Source: Bugula neritina
Taxonomy: Eukaryota; Bryozoa; Gymnolaemata; Cheilostomatida; Bugulidae
Length of the DNA: 64,000 nt
Direction: 5' to 3'
NCBI GenBank assembly: GCA_964035545.1
Contig: OZ037767.1
Span: 26,397,628-26,461,627, forward strand
The notes under the pieces are model-generated. The model made no database searches, was not told the DNA's origin, and saw nothing but the letters and a program-made list of their open reading frames with translations. Numbering within the stretch: position 1 is the stretch's first letter; each line of letters begins with the position of its first letter. Shown here one piece after another: positions 21,476 through 32,914 of this stretch. A program made the position numbers and the translations under genes.

Positions 21476-23140
21476 TTAGAGCTTCCCTCTAATTAAACCT
21501 TCTTGCATTACAGTAGCTACTAGTTCACCAGAGTCTGTCCAGATACGACCTTGACACAGTGATCTGCTGTTTGCCATGTTGTCACATACAGCTTCATATA
21601 GAACCCATTCATCAACCTGAAACAAAGTACAGATATATAGAATAATAAAATAATAGCAACAACAGTGGAACCACCAAAATACTTACGGCTTCACGTAAAC
21701 TTCCATTAAATTTTCATGTCACAAATATTAAAAATAAAAGTTTTAGAAAGATCACAAGTCTGCAGGTACATTATGAATCATCATAAGTGTATCGAGGGAG
21801 CTTCCTGCTCACAAAGTCAAACAAGCAGGTTTTGAAATAAAGTATACACCATTTCCATTAGTATTTTTCTCATTAAGTAATGTGTTTAGGGCAGAATCTA
21901 ATAACTCACTTCACTTTAGGCATGTAGTCATACTTAAAATTGCTTGCTTGCTCACTGTAAATTCAATCAACTTACTACAGTCACATTCTAATGTTTTTGG
22001 ACATCAACAGACATAGCAGTTCTCACCCTGAAAGGTCTGTGGAACCAGATGCTGTGATCTAAGGATACCATCATGCTTATGGGGGCTTTACTCTGGTGAG
22101 CTGTAGAAGAGTACAGCAGTGACCAGTCAGAGATATATGATGCTGCAGCTCGGTGCTCATTTTGATTGTCTCCTACAAAAACATGTATTGTCATACATGC
22201 TTAATAAATGTGCTTGCTTAGCTGAAGTTTTAATTTCAATTTTATATTCAGTATTCAAGCTTAAACTTCAGAACATATAAGCAATTACGGTCTCTAACTA
22301 CGATGTAAATTAGCGTATCTATAAACCTAATTCAATTCAATTTGTCATGGTTTTGACCTGACTTCACCAGGCACATAACGCTTTGGCTGGCAAAAGAAAA
22401 GTTAAAAGTTTATTATTTTCTGTTAGGCTGAATTAAAAGACTGTTATTTAATTTTTTTATGTCAGCAAATAAATTTATATTTCATCTTTACTACACTAAC
22501 CTATGGGATTTCGAACTTTAAACCATGATGTTATATTATTGGTGCTGTTGGACTTATTCCCCATGTATACTTCTATGTCAAGAGGTTTAATGTCAATTGG
22601 CATGTAGTTCATGAAGTTCCTAACTTTCTCAGCTTGATTTGAGTCTTTCTCAAAGCTAGATAGAAGCAAAGCAAGATATTCATGAAGACTTGATAACTGG
22701 CTATGATGTGCTACTTTAGGCATTGCAACCTGATAGTCAAAAATATTAGTTTTTTCCGCTGCTTCATTATGGAATGATGCTTGAAGAGTGAGTATAGGTT
22801 TTCCTTTCTGTATAGCAGATATTGATCTAGAACTGAAGCTACCACCATCTCTTGTACGAGACACTTTGTATATAACTGGAGAGTTGGGATCTCCGGGTCG
22901 TAGAAAATAGCTGTGAATACTATGCAAATTCAGATTGTCTGCAACTGTCCTACTTGCAGACATCAAAGCTTGGCCAATAATTTGTCCACCAAAGGTTCCA
23001 CGAGCCCTTTGAGCTTTCCAAAATTTATCTGCTATGTATAGATCAGTGTCTAACTCTTTTACACCTAGAACATCTGAAACAAGATCAAGCACTTTAATCT
23101 CTTCTTTTGTAGGCTCATCATCTAACATCTTTAATGCCAT
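21476..23140 (-). CDS. ACOT8: Acyl-CoA thioesterase 8-like (type II, TesB family), copy 1
   Basis: Hydrolyses acyl-CoA to free fatty acid and CoA; family members act mainly in peroxisomes. There are three exons, 22501-23140, 22027-22172 and 21476-21616, coding for 308 residues (human ACOT8 is 319). The double hot-dog fold is indicated by FGGQIIGQAL (residues about 51-60), LHSIHSYFLRPGDP, and GSFSSRSISAIQKGKPI. The catalytic Asp-Ser-Gln of this family map to D229 (YISDW), S250 (MVSLDHS) and Q300 (VMQEGLIR), all present. The C-terminus is RGKL, a relaxed form of the peroxisomal PTS1 tripeptide (SKL in human). The start at 23,140 has an in-frame TAA nine bases upstream, and a TTTTAG acceptor just above it suggests a 5'UTR intron. 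A diverged tandem paralogue follows upstream. Confidence 0.94.
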
Positions 23141-24149
23141 TTCAAATTAACTTGGTTACCTAAAACAAAAGACTTTAAGATTTTATTCACACAAAGAGGC
23201 TGCAATAAATGCTAAAAACATTCTATAAAGCTCTCATTAAAAAGAACATCCTGTAATTTGATAAAAAGTGCTTCAAGTTTACATATAGTTGTAAGTTAAC
23301 TTGTGTGTGAAATTCAACACTGACAGAATAGAGGGAATTCAGTCATCTGTACATAAAGAAAAGCTTATTTTTAATCATCAAAACTGTCTATATAACAAAA
23401 TTATTGAAATAGTTTCAATTTTTAAGTCAACAGTAGAGCGAACACTTTGCTTATAATTGATTTAGTTTTGTGTGCAATTAAATCAATATTTATCATACTG
23501 AACCTAAATTTATTAAATTTTGGTACAGCTAGTTACATACTGTAACTTATGGTCGGACTACACAGCTAAAAGCCATGCTCTTATTTAAAACCTTTTCATC
23601 TTTGTGAAAAACATGGCAACAGCAAAAATGTTAAGTAGAACCAACCTAATGAATGTAATAATTTACATGCAAAAGAAGCACAAGTGCATTTGTAATAAGC
23701 AGAACAATAAATCGGTACTTTCATAATCCTTTACATGCAATTATTTATTCATTATTGCCACCAATCATCATTATACAGCTTGATATAAATAATAAAAGGT
23801 TATATTAGTTGCCACTCAATATAGTCAACTTGGCAACATGTTTCAGAAATTTAGAAATCTGTAAATTTAATAGTGTCAACAAGCTAAAAAATTAAAATAT
23901 TTTTAATATTCCAACAAAGAGGATAACTAAGCTATAACAACAGATACAAAGTTTTGCATGCTAAACTAATGGAAGTTCATTGATGAAAATATAAATTTCT
24001 TATTATATCATGAATTGTATAAAAAAAAATAATTTATCAGCTAAAATACTTCATTATATTTACGATAAAAAGGGAAATAAAATATAAAATCCGCAAGTTT
24101 CATAAAATATGATGTATACTGTATTTCAGAGAAATATTGGCTTTGGGCT
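23141..24149. other. Spacer between the two thioesterase genes
   Basis: About 1 kb of AT-rich DNA that would hold the promoter of copy 1 and the 3' end of copy 2. I see no other gene and no clear repeat. Confidence 0.5.
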
Positions 24150-25307
24150 TCAAAGTTTTCCTCTAAACAGAGCTTGCTGAGTAACAGTTGCTAGCAAGTG
24201 ACCGTCTTCTGACCAGAAGAGCCCATGAATCAAAGCACGGCCATTAGCCATGGTTGACAATTCCAAACAATATAATATCCAATCATCTACCTAAGTAAAA
24301 AGACATATATTACAACTGCAATTCAATATAAATCAACTGAGATGTCATTTAAAATAATTTATTATGAACAACTATGCATTAATGATGATTACTACCTTTG
24401 AATTCTTATGAAACCAAATAGAATGCTCCAAAGAGGTTTGAAGATCATATTTAGTTTCTGAACTAGCAGAGATCACACATTCTAGACTTCGTATGTCAGA
24501 AGCAAATCCAAGAGCACATCTGTGAAAATTTTGAATACTCCCTGTATAAAACAAAAATTTTGTGAGTGATTAGGTAAGACGGATAAAAATAGATATAGTG
24601 TAAAAAATTTGCCAGAATTGAATTTCAATGCACAAGCTTGAAAAATAATGCTTAACCAGTAAAACTTATGGTAGCCAAAATCGTTTACAAACTCATATGA
24701 CAAAAATTAATACATATTAATGCACTATTAACAGAATCATTTAAAACTTACCAATATTTCCCATGACTTTAATCCACATAGCCACTTTTCCATCGATGAG
24801 CTTTAGTTGAAAAGGAATCTCTTTTGCAAGACAGTTGTATATTACTTCATTATTGAAACAAATGGATTTTGTGAGTAAAATTTCCTCCAATGTCATTAGT
24901 TGACTGTGATGAGGAACAAGAGGCATTGGTGGTTGATAGCTCATCACACTTGGCCATTCTGCGGCTTCATTGTGAAAAGATATTTGAAAAAATGATACAG
25001 ATTTGCCATCTTGAACTGCTGTTACTATTCTGTGACATAAGGTTTTTCCATCTTTTTTGTAAGATACATGATACTCCATGGCTTCATTGGCTTTCCCCAG
25101 TTTTAGAAAATAACAATGAAGGCTGTGTACAATCATTTCTGGCTTGACTGTGCTAGATGCTGCCATAAGAGCTTGGCTAACTAAATGGCCACCGAAAGAT
25201 CCTTTTAAAAAATTATCAACTGTCCATGTCCAAGGAAATATAAACCTGTCATCAGATAATTGCTTCATTGCATGGAAATCTTCAATAAATCTCCGACCAG
25301 AAGCCAT
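24150..25307 (-). CDS. Acyl-CoA thioesterase 8-like, diverged copy 2
   Basis: Tandem paralogue of the ACOT8-like gene. The three exons, 24752-25307, 24396-24541 and 24150-24290, code for 280 residues. Exons 2 and 3 have exactly the same lengths (146 and 141 nt) and phases as in copy 1, showing descent by duplication. Motifs: FGGHLVSQALMAAS, VHSLHCYFLKLG, SFHNEAAEWPS, SLEHSIWFHK, and a C-terminal RGKL. The catalytic triad positions map to D201 (FASD), S222 (TSLEHS) and Q272 (VTQQALF), so the enzyme is probably active. The N-terminus is about 24 residues shorter than copy 1 and overall divergence is strong, with DGKTLCHRIVTAVQDGKS in place of the GSFSSRS segment. Substrate preference may differ. 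Confidence 0.9.
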
Positions 25308-26689
25308 TTTAATCAGTAACTAATTCAAAATAAAAGTCCGTAATTAAAGATTGTTCAGGGCCACAAAGTAGATGCATAAAGCCTAAATTGCAATAAGGTT
25401 CATCTATGCTTTAAAGTACAAGATTTCAAAATAATCAATTCTGAAAACAGTAGCAGCAACATTTCTAACTCTTAGAAATTTAATGCTTGTTAAATTTGCA
25501 TTGCTTCAGTAAATCTAGGAACTTGATTAAAAAATAGAAGTCTAAGCAGGAACAGTCATCTTAAATATTAACTTGTATACAAACAGGGTTGTAATTTGGC
25601 TAGATTGGCATTATTTATGCACGAGATTTCTAAACTATTATGAACTTAGCAGAGCAGTGGTAAAACTGCCAAATAACATAGAACACTATTATACTACTAA
25701 AATATGTAGCTTCTATTTAAAAACATTGGTTTAAACCATGGTATAACAGTTTAAAGTTAATAAATAGATAACAACGAAATTTTATGGGCATAAAATATAC
25801 ATATGCTCACTAGGCACTAACGCATAAAGAGTTATTAGAGAGACAAAACGAATTAGTAGCAAAACCATCACCAGTGGTTATACACCTGTGCACAAATTTT
25901 GAGTAATTGATAGTTTGTATTAATATTGTCTTACTCTATTATTAAGTAAATGCCAATGACTTTCATATTAAAATATTTGACATTATTCACAAGTTTGCTC
26001 TTGCATTGATTTTGTTTTTTTTCACCATAAACTTTCCCTAACTATTTGATATTACAGTGTCTGCCAAAGTCTCTACTATCCTTTTCTTTTACTGCAATAC
26101 AAAGTGCTTTTGCTTAAAGCAAAGTTTAATTTATATTGTTGTAGTACTAAACTTTGTAGAAATTCTTTGGGTATAACACAAAAACAAATTCGAAATCCTG
26201 CCCAGCCAAATCGATTACATAATGCATTTTGTGCACATACGTGTTCAATCAATTTGATTTCATCAGATTGAGCAACCTGATTGTAATTTGGGAGTCTGAT
26301 GGAGAGTATAGTGGCAAAAACTATTGTCAACATGAACATGACATTCAGCAATTATAGCCAGCTAAAACGTTGTGACAAATATAACTCTACTCAATCGGTT
26401 TTGTGTGCTGGAGTCACTTACAGCTACAGTGTCAGTATGACTATCACTATGAGTATAGATTTGATTATTGTCTATAAATTATAATCTTAATCAATATAAT
26501 TTAAATTATGATGATTAAATTTAATATCATAACAATAACTTTTTTAAATAATTATATTATTATTTATAAAATAAATATTAATATAATTATAAAATTAGAT
26601 AATCATAAAAATAATACTAATAGAAATTGAACTTAAAGTTAATCATTAATGATTAATGCTATTTTATAGAATTAAATATCAATATGAGT

Positions 26690-26890
26690 ATTACTATTAC
26701 TATTACTAATAGTAATACTGTATTACTATTAGTATTACTATTAGTATTACTATTACTATTAGTAATACTATTAGTATTACTATTAGTATTACTATTAGTA
26801 TTAGTATTACTATTACTATTAGTATAAATATTAGTATAAATATTAGAATTACTATTGCTATTAGTATAACTATAAGCATAAGTATTATAT
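26690..26890. repeat. ATTACT/ATTAGT microsatellite
   Basis: Interrupted runs of ATTACT and its complement AGTAAT, embedded in very AT-rich DNA. Similar sequence recurs at 37,020-37,620. Confidence 0.85.
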
Positions 26891-27379
26891 TTATTAATTA
26901 TTATAATTATTATTTATTATTTGTGATCATCATTATGATATTGATTAAATTTATTTTTAATAATACCTGACTCCTGAGGCTGATACTGTGATAGTCATAG
27001 TCATAGTCATAGTGATACCAACAATCATCACTTAGTTGGTGACTAGGCCCAAAGCTGTAAGTGTAAGTGTAAAAAGGTGTATTGACACTTGCATTATCAC
27101 TATGATTGTGTTTCGAGCAATTATAATTGTGCTCAAAATGAAAATGAAAATGAAAATGAAGTAGACATTAAAATAATAAACTTCTACAAACTTGAAGCGT
27201 TTATTTCAAAGGGTTAAAGTTCACGCTGATTTATTTCCGGAGGGTGGGGCGTAGACGCTCTGTGATTGGCAAGTGACTTTAAATTGTTCTATAAGCAGCT
27301 CCGAGTTGGGAGTGACTGATGCAGAGGTTTGGGGCTCTCAAGTTTGGAGTTAGGTCCCCCAACCCCAAACCTTGATAAT

Positions 27380-27680
27380 CTGGGTAGACATGAATATTAT
27401 AGAGACTCATAGTAATAATAATACTACATTCAATTCAGTTGTGGGAATTATTTTAGCTGAATAAAAGTATTTCTCATAAAATATCAAACACAAAGTATAC
27501 ACATAATATAGGCATGAAAAATCAGCTCTCGAGTTTAGCAGAAAATAAATTAGAGGTATGTTCAACACATACTCAAAGAGTTCAGTGTTTTATATGCCTA
27601 ATCCTGCAAGTGCTTTAATTTGGGAATTGAGGCTAGTGTAGCTTAGTTTCTTCAATCTACAACCTGCTGCAAAGGAATAC
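27380..27680. repeat. Duplicated GPCR-flanking segment, copy 1
   Basis: Shares ordered blocks with 30,255-30,590, among them ACATGAATATTATA, TATCAAACACAAAGTATACA, GCATGAAAAATCAGCT and GAGGCTAGTGTAGC. It lies about 1 kb downstream of the first GPCR gene, as its partner does for the second. It is therefore part of the unit that was tandemly duplicated with the receptor genes. Confidence 0.8.
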
Positions 27681-28447
27681 ATCAACTAAAATATTATATA
27701 ATTAGCAAACATGGGGTCTCTTTACACATGCCCAGCTGCAGTATTTAGTTACTATACATAAAAGAGAGAGTAGTGGGTTTGCAACCTGCGTGATTATAAT
27801 TTGCATTCCATAGGCTTTTACTTACAAAAGCAGTAAGTAATTCACTTTCTAGAAACTGTCCCTCTACTTGTTTAACTTGATAAAACCCTGATGAAAATAA
27901 TCAAGATTTTAAAAAAAAATTAATTGGCCTACTTTCCATTTCACTGCTTATATGTGTTTTGGTAGGTATACTTTTTCTATACAGTAATATATTTGCTAGA
28001 TTAGCAATTGATGAATATATAACTTTAATATTTCATATCTCTACCTCAGATTCAGCTATAAAGTAAATGTTCGTAATTCGTAGCATTAGCAGAGTAGCGG
28101 CAGCTAACTAGATGTTATTGGCTAATGGCAAAGTAATCATCCTATGACCATCTAGAATACATGTCCGATTATACACTAGTTTGGCTGCAGGTCAGAAGAT
28201 GGGGAAGACTCAATAAGGAGCAGCAATTCTATTGATACTGCCAAGTTGGATGTTTACTAAATAAATATTTATTTTTCAGATAAAATAAATCAAAAATAAT
28301 ATAATCACTCAAAACTAACACAAATTCTATTGTTTTCAATATTTTAATCATATTTCGGCAATAGCAGAGGAACAACTCTAAAGTGACAACATAGCTCTTA
28401 CAACAAATAAATAAAAAATGACAATCAGATGATGATCTCTTGACTGT

Positions 28448-29404
28448 TTAACTGTCATCAGGTTGAACCTGATTAGAGCATTTATCAATTCTTAAAATTC
28501 TCTTTATTTTGCTGACATACTTTGGATGGAAATAAGCAAATAACATTACATTTGCTATGCCATATAAATTAACACAAAATGTAGCAAAAATATCTGCTAT
28601 GAACAAGAAAGTTGAAAAGTTCGTAAACTGCAGCGCCGTTAAAATGATGAGCAGAAAGTTTGATATTTGATGCATCACGTATATCCATATAATATATCTA
28701 CTTGCAGCCAACAATGTTTTATTGCTTTGTCCACTAATCGGCTTCTTTATCATAATTCTCAACTTTCTCCAGACTTTCACCAGAAGAATTGTGATCACCA
28801 GTGACTCGATACTAACTGGTATTGCTAGCAAAACATTTCCTATTATTAGAGATCTACCAGGAGCAGACATGACCTTCAGTTGTGACCAGCAAAGCTCTGG
28901 CAAGTACATTGCACAAGCAAGAGATGAATATATAAGTGTCAAAGCTATTGCGAATCCAAAACATATCTTTATCTTCCTGACAATGTAGTTTGTTTTGTAT
29001 TCGTGTGGTCTGCAAACAGCAATGTATCTTTCTATGCTTGTTATTAATAGCACAGAATACCTGGAAATTACAGCAAATCCAATCAAGGCTTGAGCTGTGC
29101 AAAACAGCATGTAGATGGCAATAGAGGAAAGTTTGAAAATGGCAATACGAAGTTCGCAGCTGAAATACAAAGAACTAATGACGCTGGTTGTGATGTCAGA
29201 AAGGGTTACATTTACTAAAATCCAAAAATACTTTGTAGTTTTCAGCTCTGCCATCTGACGCAGTACAAGTAGATGTAGGATATTCAAAATGAAAGAAACC
29301 GAGTTTATAGCATTATTAGTCCGGTTGAACGGCTGGTAACACGTCTCTGTATCATTCTGAACGCATGGTAAGACTTCAAAGTTAGTAGAGCCGTAGTTTC
29401 CCAT
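28448..29404 (-). CDS. Class A (rhodopsin-like) GPCR, tandem copy 1
   Basis: An intronless 318-residue seven-transmembrane receptor; the ligand is unknown. The N-terminus is extracellular with no signal peptide and has sequons at N17 (NDT) and N27 (NRT). TM1 is about 33-50, TM2 about 58-80 with the conserved Asp D70 (LSD), and TM3 about 98-122 followed by ERY (125-127) in the DRY position. TM4 is about 147-166, TM5 about 186-210, TM6 about 233-258, and TM7 about 265-290. The usual CWxP of TM6 is replaced by IWIYVMHQ, and NPxxY of TM7 by ANVMLF, so this is a derived subfamily. Two neighbouring genes encode near-identical lengths and layout. Confidence 0.9.
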   Translation of the reverse strand: MGNYGSTNFEVLPCVQNDTETCYQPFNRTNNAINSVSFILNILHLLVLRQMAELKTTKYFWILVNVTLSDITTSVISSLYFSCELRIAIFKLSSIAIYMLFCTAQALIGFAVISRYSVLLITSIERYIAVCRPHEYKTNYIVRKIKICFGFAIALTLIYSSLACAMYLPELCWSQLKVMSAPGRSLIIGNVLLAIPVSIESLVITILLVKVWRKLRIMIKKPISGQSNKTLLAASRYIIWIYVMHQISNFLLIILTALQFTNFSTFLFIADIFATFCVNLYGIANVMLFAYFHPKYVSKIKRILRIDKCSNQVQPDDS

Positions 29405-29424
29405 AGTTCTCTGTTATCTAGCCA

Positions 29425-29456
29425 AGAAATGTCAACTATATATGTTATATATCAGT
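29425..29456 (-). promoter_or_regulatory. Candidate TATA-containing core promoter of GPCR copy 1
   Basis: An AT-rich TATATA block about 30-50 bases upstream of the ATG is conserved in position and sequence ahead of all three GPCR genes (here, about 32,940-32,967 and 35,010-35,033), next to a shared GTCAAC/GTCGAC word. Conservation between duplicates may simply reflect recent duplication. Confidence 0.35.
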
Positions 29457-30254
29457 TACTCTAAGGAGAGATAAGTTGACTAGTATAGACTGTCAACCAT
29501 AGAAGCAGTGTTAAATTGAAAAGTAGCAAAATTCTCATTTATAATATTTTGCTAATACAATAACTTTTACAAGTATAAATCTATAAACAAGGAATATATG
29601 GTTTATTTCAAGATACGTTATAATCGATAAACCTATTTAAGCTATTTCTAGTGAAATTAAATGAAAAAGAAATTTTTAATCAATTTTGCAATTAAACTGT
29701 AATAATGCAGTAATGTATTATATTATACATTCATTGCGAAAAAGCTATATAACATTTTAACCTCGGAAAGTTGACCTGCTGTTTTATTTTCTCAAAACTC
29801 CATGAAGCTAGAACAGTTCAGTGACATGCAGCTCATGCTGATGCTATGGTAATTGTTCACTTTCTTTATAATACACCCACACTGCTAGCTATGCTGCACA
29901 TTGAGTTTGGTTAAATGCAATACTAACTGCTGCCAATGGTGCAGCCAACATCCTAAAATCTAAAAGCAGCAACAAAGGAAGTAGAGCAGTTGCTCTAAAA
30001 CATATCTGCTTGAAGCTACTGCATCTGAACACATGTATATGGATAAGTATATGCATCAGCATACAGCTTTGAAAAAAGGTTATTGCATGCATAGCCCATA
30101 TGAAAAAGCAACAATACAGAAATTAACATCAATTCACATGAAAACAATTTGCTGTTTTCCAAAATCATTTAGGTAATATTTGCATTTGCAAAAGTTTAAA
30201 GGAAAATCAAGTCAATATTTTAGATCCCTCTTTCCTTATACTAGAAGTGCAATG

Positions 30255-30590
30255 AGTAAACATGAATATTATACAGAATCATAGTAGGTATAGTAATAAT
30301 ATAATATTGCACTAATGTCAATTGTTGTGAGAGTTCTTTCAGCTGAATAAAATATTTAGTATTTGATCATTTCTTCCAAAATATCAAACACAAAGTATAC
30401 ACATAATAATTTAAGCATGAAAAATCAGCTTTCTGGTTTAGAGGGAAATAAGTTAGAGGTGTGTTTAACACCTGCTCAAACGGATTAGTGTCTTATATGC
30501 ATTTTCGTTACAGACTTATCCTGCAAGAATTCTTCAATTTGAAAGCTGAGGCTAGTGTAGCCTAGTTTCCTCAATCTGCAACATTAAAGG
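30255..30590. repeat. Duplicated GPCR-flanking segment, copy 2
   Basis: Counterpart of 27,380-27,680, with the same blocks in the same order. Shorter resemblance (CATAAATATAGAGACTCATA) also appears at about 35,980-36,060, beyond the third receptor gene. Confidence 0.8.
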
Positions 30591-30854
30591 GTTTATTGTT
30601 GTTGTGAGGAAATGCACAAAATATACTGAATGATTGTCAAACATGGAGTCTCTTCACACATGCCCAGCTGGTATTTAGTTAATATATATGAATGAAGAAT
30701 TGAAGTGGGTTTGTAACCTGCATGATGATGACATGCACTCCACTAAATGCACTACATAGCTTCTTCTGCTACATTTATAACTTTTTACCTTTACATCATC
30801 GTATGACACTAATATGCATAAATCCTACATGTGATGATATACACTGACCATTGC

Positions 30855-31136
30855 AATGTGGTGTCTATAATATGCTGTAGTGTGACACATATACTGTAGT
30901 GTGACACTTATATACTGTAGTATGACACCTATATGCTGTAGTGTGACACATATACTGTAGTGTGAGACCTATATACTGCAATGTGACACATATATGCTGT
31001 AGTGTGACACATATACTGTAGTGCGACACTTATATACTGCAATGTGACACCTATATGTTGTAGTGTGACACATATACTGTAGTGTGACACCTATATACTG
31101 TAGTGTGACACCTATATACTGTAGTGCGATACTTAA
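30855..31136. repeat. 19-21-bp minisatellite between GPCR genes
   Basis: About 13 imperfect copies of TATACTGTAGTGTGACAC with variable CT/AT joints. Confidence 0.9.
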
Positions 31137-31957
31137 TGTATACATATAATGAAAGGTTGTGTATTGTATGATATTTGTATTCTTTAATGGAATATCAACC
31201 AGTATGCTGCTTGTACAATTTCAGAGTTGTGTGTCTAAAGAAATTAATTTTATATATATAATCCCAATTAGTAGATCTGCTCCATTATTATGTTGTCATT
31301 TCTATACAATACACAACTTATTATAGCATAGTATTGTAGCCTATATATTTAAATACCCACTTAAGTAACTATATAGATAACAGATTATAGCAGTTGTGTT
31401 GCTCTTCTCATTTAACTAAAAAAGGATCAGCTATATTTTGATTGCTAGAAGGTATTTTTAGTCACTAAACTTGTAGAAACTGATGTGTATATTTGCCGAA
31501 AGATGAGGTGGTGTGTTCGACTTTCCCAGTTTCAATTTTTTAGCTGCCAGATATTAGTGAATTCTTCCAGCAGTACTATAGCTTTAAAAATATGAAACTT
31601 ATCAATTATTCAATTCCTGTAACAAATTGTATTTGACTTTTCCACAGCTCAAAGATGACATGTGTCTTGGTAAGCGTTTGTGCTATATGTTCCCGCTATA
31701 AAATAAAAAGTAATATTATATTGTATTTCTATACTGCATTTCTCAGATTCCGATATTTAGGTATTTATTTATTATAGCTAACATCAAACACAAAGCTTAA
31801 AAACACAAACAAAACCAAGTAGAGATTAGCTGTGTTCATTAAATATATAATCATTATTCCAAAGCAAACAATGCCAGAGGGACAACTCTAAAGTGACAAC
31901 ACAGTTTTTATGACAAATAAATCAAGATAGCCAATCGGGTGATGGTTTCTTAACTGT

Positions 31958-32914
31958 TTAACTGGCATCAGGTTGGACCTGATTAGAGCATCTATCAATT
32001 CTTAAAATACTCTTTATTTTAGTGACATATTTTGGATGAAAATAAGCAAATAAAACTACATTGGCTATACCATAAAGGTTGACACTAAGTGTAGCAACAA
32101 TCTCTACTATGAATATGAAAGTTGAAAAGATTGAAAATTGGAGCACTACCAAAATTGCTAACAAAGAGTTCAATAGTTGATGCATCACGTATATCCATAT
32201 GATGTATTTACTTGCAGCCAACAATTTTTTATTGCGTTGTCTACCAATCGGATTCTTTATCATAATTCTTAACTTTCTCCAGACTTTCACCAGAAGAACC
32301 GTGATAACCACAGATGTGCTACAGATCGGTATCGCTAGCAAAACAGATGCTAGTATTGAAGATTTGCCGGAAACAGACATAACCTTTAGCTGTGACCAGC
32401 AAAGCTCTGGTAAGTGTGTTGCCCAAGTAGTAAATGAATATATAAATGTCAAAGCCATTGCGAATCCAAAACATATCTTTATCTTCCTGACAATGTAGTT
32501 TGTTTTGTAGTCGTGTGGTTTGCAAACAGCAACGTATCTTTCTATGCTTGCTATTAATAGCACAGAATACCTAGAAATCACTGCAAATCTCATCAAGATT
32601 TGAACAGCAAGAAATAGCGAGTATGTGGCAAAGGAGGAAAGTTTGAAAATGGCTACACGGAGTTCGTAGCTGAAATACAACATAGTAATGACACTGTTTA
32701 CGATATCAGATAGAGTTATATTTACTAGAATCCAGGAATACTTTGTCGCTTTCAACTCCACTATTTGACACAGTACAAGCAGATGTAGGATATTTAAAAT
32801 GAAAGAAACCGAGTTTATAGCATTGTTAGCCTGGTTGAACGGCTGGTAACATGTCTCTGTATCATTCTGAACGCATGGTAAGACTTCAAAGTTAGTAGAA
32901 ATGTAGTTTCCCAT
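31958..32914 (-). CDS. Class A GPCR, tandem copy 2
   Basis: Intronless, 318 residues, alignable with copies 1 and 3 without gaps. It keeps the ERY motif after TM3 (SIERYVAVCKPHDYKTNY), the TM2 Asp (LSD), and the shared TM6 (IIWIYVMHQ) and TM7 (NLYGIANVVLFAYFHPKY) sequences. Differences: the second N-terminal sequon is lost (NQA instead of NRT/NQT), and the Cys before TM3 that copies 1 and 3 share (FSC) is Tyr (FSY). The region around TM4-TM5 is diverged, as expected if the ligand pocket is evolving. The frame is fully open, so it looks functional rather than a pseudogene. Confidence 0.9.
   Translation of the reverse strand: MGNYISTNFEVLPCVQNDTETCYQPFNQANNAINSVSFILNILHLLVLCQIVELKATKYSWILVNITLSDIVNSVITMLYFSYELRVAIFKLSSFATYSLFLAVQILMRFAVISRYSVLLIASIERYVAVCKPHDYKTNYIVRKIKICFGFAMALTFIYSFTTWATHLPELCWSQLKVMSVSGKSSILASVLLAIPICSTSVVITVLLVKVWRKLRIMIKNPIGRQRNKKLLAASKYIIWIYVMHQLLNSLLAILVVLQFSIFSTFIFIVEIVATLSVNLYGIANVVLFAYFHPKYVTKIKSILRIDRCSNQVQPDAS

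Larger units (their letters stand above)
25308..28447. other. Intergenic region between thioesterase and GPCR genes
   Basis: 3.1 kb without a recognised gene. It contains an ATTAGT-type microsatellite (26690-26890), a GTCATA-type short repeat at about 26,985-27,020, and from about 27,380 a segment that resembles the DNA downstream of the second GPCR gene. Confidence 0.5.
29457..31957. other. Spacer between GPCR copies 1 and 2
   Basis: 2.5 kb with no recognised gene. It contains the second copy of the GPCR-flanking segment (30,255-30,590) and a minisatellite (30,855-31,136). Short open frames lack domain signatures. Confidence 0.5.

Noticed and set aside
24890-25147. 85-codon plus-strand frame opposite the second thioesterase
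   Set aside because: Antisense shadow of a clearly coding exon.
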